The notes under the pieces were generated by a model. That model was not told where the DNA came from and ran no database searches. It saw only the letters and a program-made list of their open reading frames with translations. Shown here piece after piece: positions 5,271-6,269 of a DNA stretch of 6,269 nt. The stretch is from contig JAGRKQ010000076.1 in the NCBI GenBank assembly GCA_020442235.1, positions 3,458 to 9,726 of the forward strand, in the 5' to 3' direction. Both the position numbers and the translations under genes were made by a program. This DNA comes from Hyphomicrobiaceae bacterium (GTDB taxonomy: Bacteria > Pseudomonadota > Alphaproteobacteria > Rhizobiales > MH13). Numbering within the stretch: position 1 is the stretch's first letter; each line of letters opens with the position of its first letter.

Positions 5271-6269
5271 ATGTCACAAGGACCGGATCAGGAAACCAAA
5301 GCGGACGACATCGCCGCCGACGGCACATTACCCATCGCTGAGGATGTGGTGCTTGCCGAAGGGGTTGATGAAGATCCGGTCGAGTTCAATCGCCGACTGC
5401 CCGAAGGTAAGAAATTCTATTTCATCGCGACACTAGCGACCCTTTATGCAGCGTTTCACATGGCCAATCTCAATGGCCTTTCCATTTCAGGAATGACGCA
5501 AGGCATAGTGGACCTTCCCTTCCTGCCGTCCTTCCCGGTGGAAACCTGGAATTTCCGCATCATCCATGTGGCCGGCGCGCTGGCGCTTGGTTTCATACTG
5601 TTCTCCGGCTCGAGCTTTTCCGAGGACAAGCAAGGCGGGAAGTCGATCCTTCACTGGCTGAGCCTGGCCCTGCTCGCCCCGGCGCTTTTCGCGCTGGGCG
5701 TTGCCCTCTCCTTCGGCGTCGAAATCTCCAACGGCGTGATGTGGAACGGCATTGATGCCGGCATCAAGTTCAATGAAACTTGGCTCTTCGGCGTGCCGCT
5801 TCTGGTGGCGACGATCGGTGCCATCGTGCTCTCCTGGTTCCACAGAACACAGCGAGAGACCTTCTCGGCCCCCGATTTCGTGATGGCGGTCTGCGGCTTC
5901 GCCGTTGCCGCCTATCTCATCATCATCTTCGGCACCTTGATGCGCAACTCGACCGGCACGCCCTTCGCGCCGATCGGGATGTCCATCGCCGCCATCGCCG
6001 GCACACTGCTGATCCTTGAACTGACCCGGCGTGTCGCCGGCTATGCGCTGGTGGTCATCGCCGTTGTGTTCCTTGCCTATGTGTTCCTTGCACCGTCGCT
6101 GCCGGGCATTCTCAACTCTCCGGTGATCACCTGGCAGCGCTTCTTCAGCCAGATCTATACCGATGCCGGCATTCTCGGACCGACGACGGCGGTCTCTTCC
6201 ACCTACATCATCCTCTTCATCATCTTCGCCGCCTTCCTTCAGGCCTCGAAGGTGGGCGACTATTTCGTC
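5271..6269 (+). CDS. TRAP transporter permease, fused DctQM type (TAXI-associated), 5' part
   Basis: The inner-membrane permease of the TRAP system, which couples substrate uptake to an ion gradient. The frame is open from ATG 5271 to the window end, 333 residues, with no stop, so the C-terminal part is missing. Residues 1-46 are an acidic, soluble N-terminal tail. Hydrophobic helices follow near 49-69, 97-113, 127-150, 170-190, 203-224, 233-250, 258-276 and 306-325. The 'LELTRRVAGYALVVIAVVFL' (249-268) and 'PGILNSP' segments, followed by 'SSTYIILFIIFAAFLQAS', are typical where the small DctQ-like part joins the large DctM-like part in TAXI permeases. The usual fused protein is over 600 residues, so about half is visible. 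GGGGGAG at 5260-5266 lies 4 bases before the start. It follows the binding-protein gene by 181 bases on the same strand. Early codons include TTA at residue 20, CTA at 55 and ATA at 79 and 109, which are uncommon in these neighbours. Confidence 0.92.
   Translation, partial: MSQGPDQETKADDIAADGTLPIAEDVVLAEGVDEDPVEFNRRLPEGKKFYFIATLATLYAAFHMANLNGLSISGMTQGIVDLPFLPSFPVETWNFRIIHVAGALALGFILFSGSSFSEDKQGGKSILHWLSLALLAPALFALGVALSFGVEISNGVMWNGIDAGIKFNETWLFGVPLLVATIGAIVLSWFHRTQRETFSAPDFVMAVCGFAVAAYLIIIFGTLMRNSTGTPFAPIGMSIAAIAGTLLILELTRRVAGYALVVIAVVFLAYVFLAPSLPGILNSPVITWQRFFSQIYTDAGILGPTTAVSSTYIILFIIFAAFLQASKVGDYFV

Noticed and set aside
1..6269. Search for a new multi-gene system, mobile element, CRISPR array or RNA gene
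   Set aside because: All six genes match known families in a compact chromosomal layout. I saw no repeat-spacer pattern, terminal inverted repeats, integrase, tRNA-like cloverleaf or cluster of unknown genes.

Overview
The window is a GC-rich stretch of ordinary bacterial chromosome with GC-ending codons, tight spacing and alphaproteobacterial protein families. The mix of an Inh/Omp19-like protein, a membrane-free chemoreceptor with its sensor domain at the C-terminus, and a TAXI-type TRAP transporter suggests Hyphomicrobiales (a rhizobial relative). That placement is inference from protein style, not from a marker gene.

Layout. Bases 1-309 hold the 3' end of a small protein resembling the AprI/Inh metalloprotease-inhibitor (Omp19) family. 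A perfect GC-rich hairpin then covers the ribosome binding site of a class I/II PLP-dependent aminotransferase (342-1514, +). It converges, with 8 bases between stop codons, on a soluble methyl-accepting chemotaxis protein (1523-2935, -). Upstream of that gene and on the same strand is an EamA/DMT-family 10-helix exporter-like protein (3024-3908, -). A 200-base divergent intergenic region with one good sigma70-like promoter candidate leads into a TAXI-type TRAP solute-binding protein (4109-5089, +). A 181-base spacer with two clear RNA hairpins and a weaker third follows. The last gene is a fused DctQM-type TRAP permease (5271 to the window end, +), cut off by the window edge after 333 residues.

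How the genes fit together. The binding protein and permease form one sodium-driven (by family) uptake system for a small organic acid or amino acid. The hairpins between them are placed to give more binding protein than permease. The chemoreceptor and the EamA transporter may be co-transcribed (88 bases apart). The aminotransferase and the Inh-like gene are close enough to share a transcript. No functional link between these pairs is shown by the sequence.

I found no mobile element, CRISPR array, RNA gene or defence/toxin module, and no convincing new multi-gene system. The points most worth a second look are RNA-level structures at gene starts and between the TRAP genes, and the reversed domain order of the chemoreceptor.
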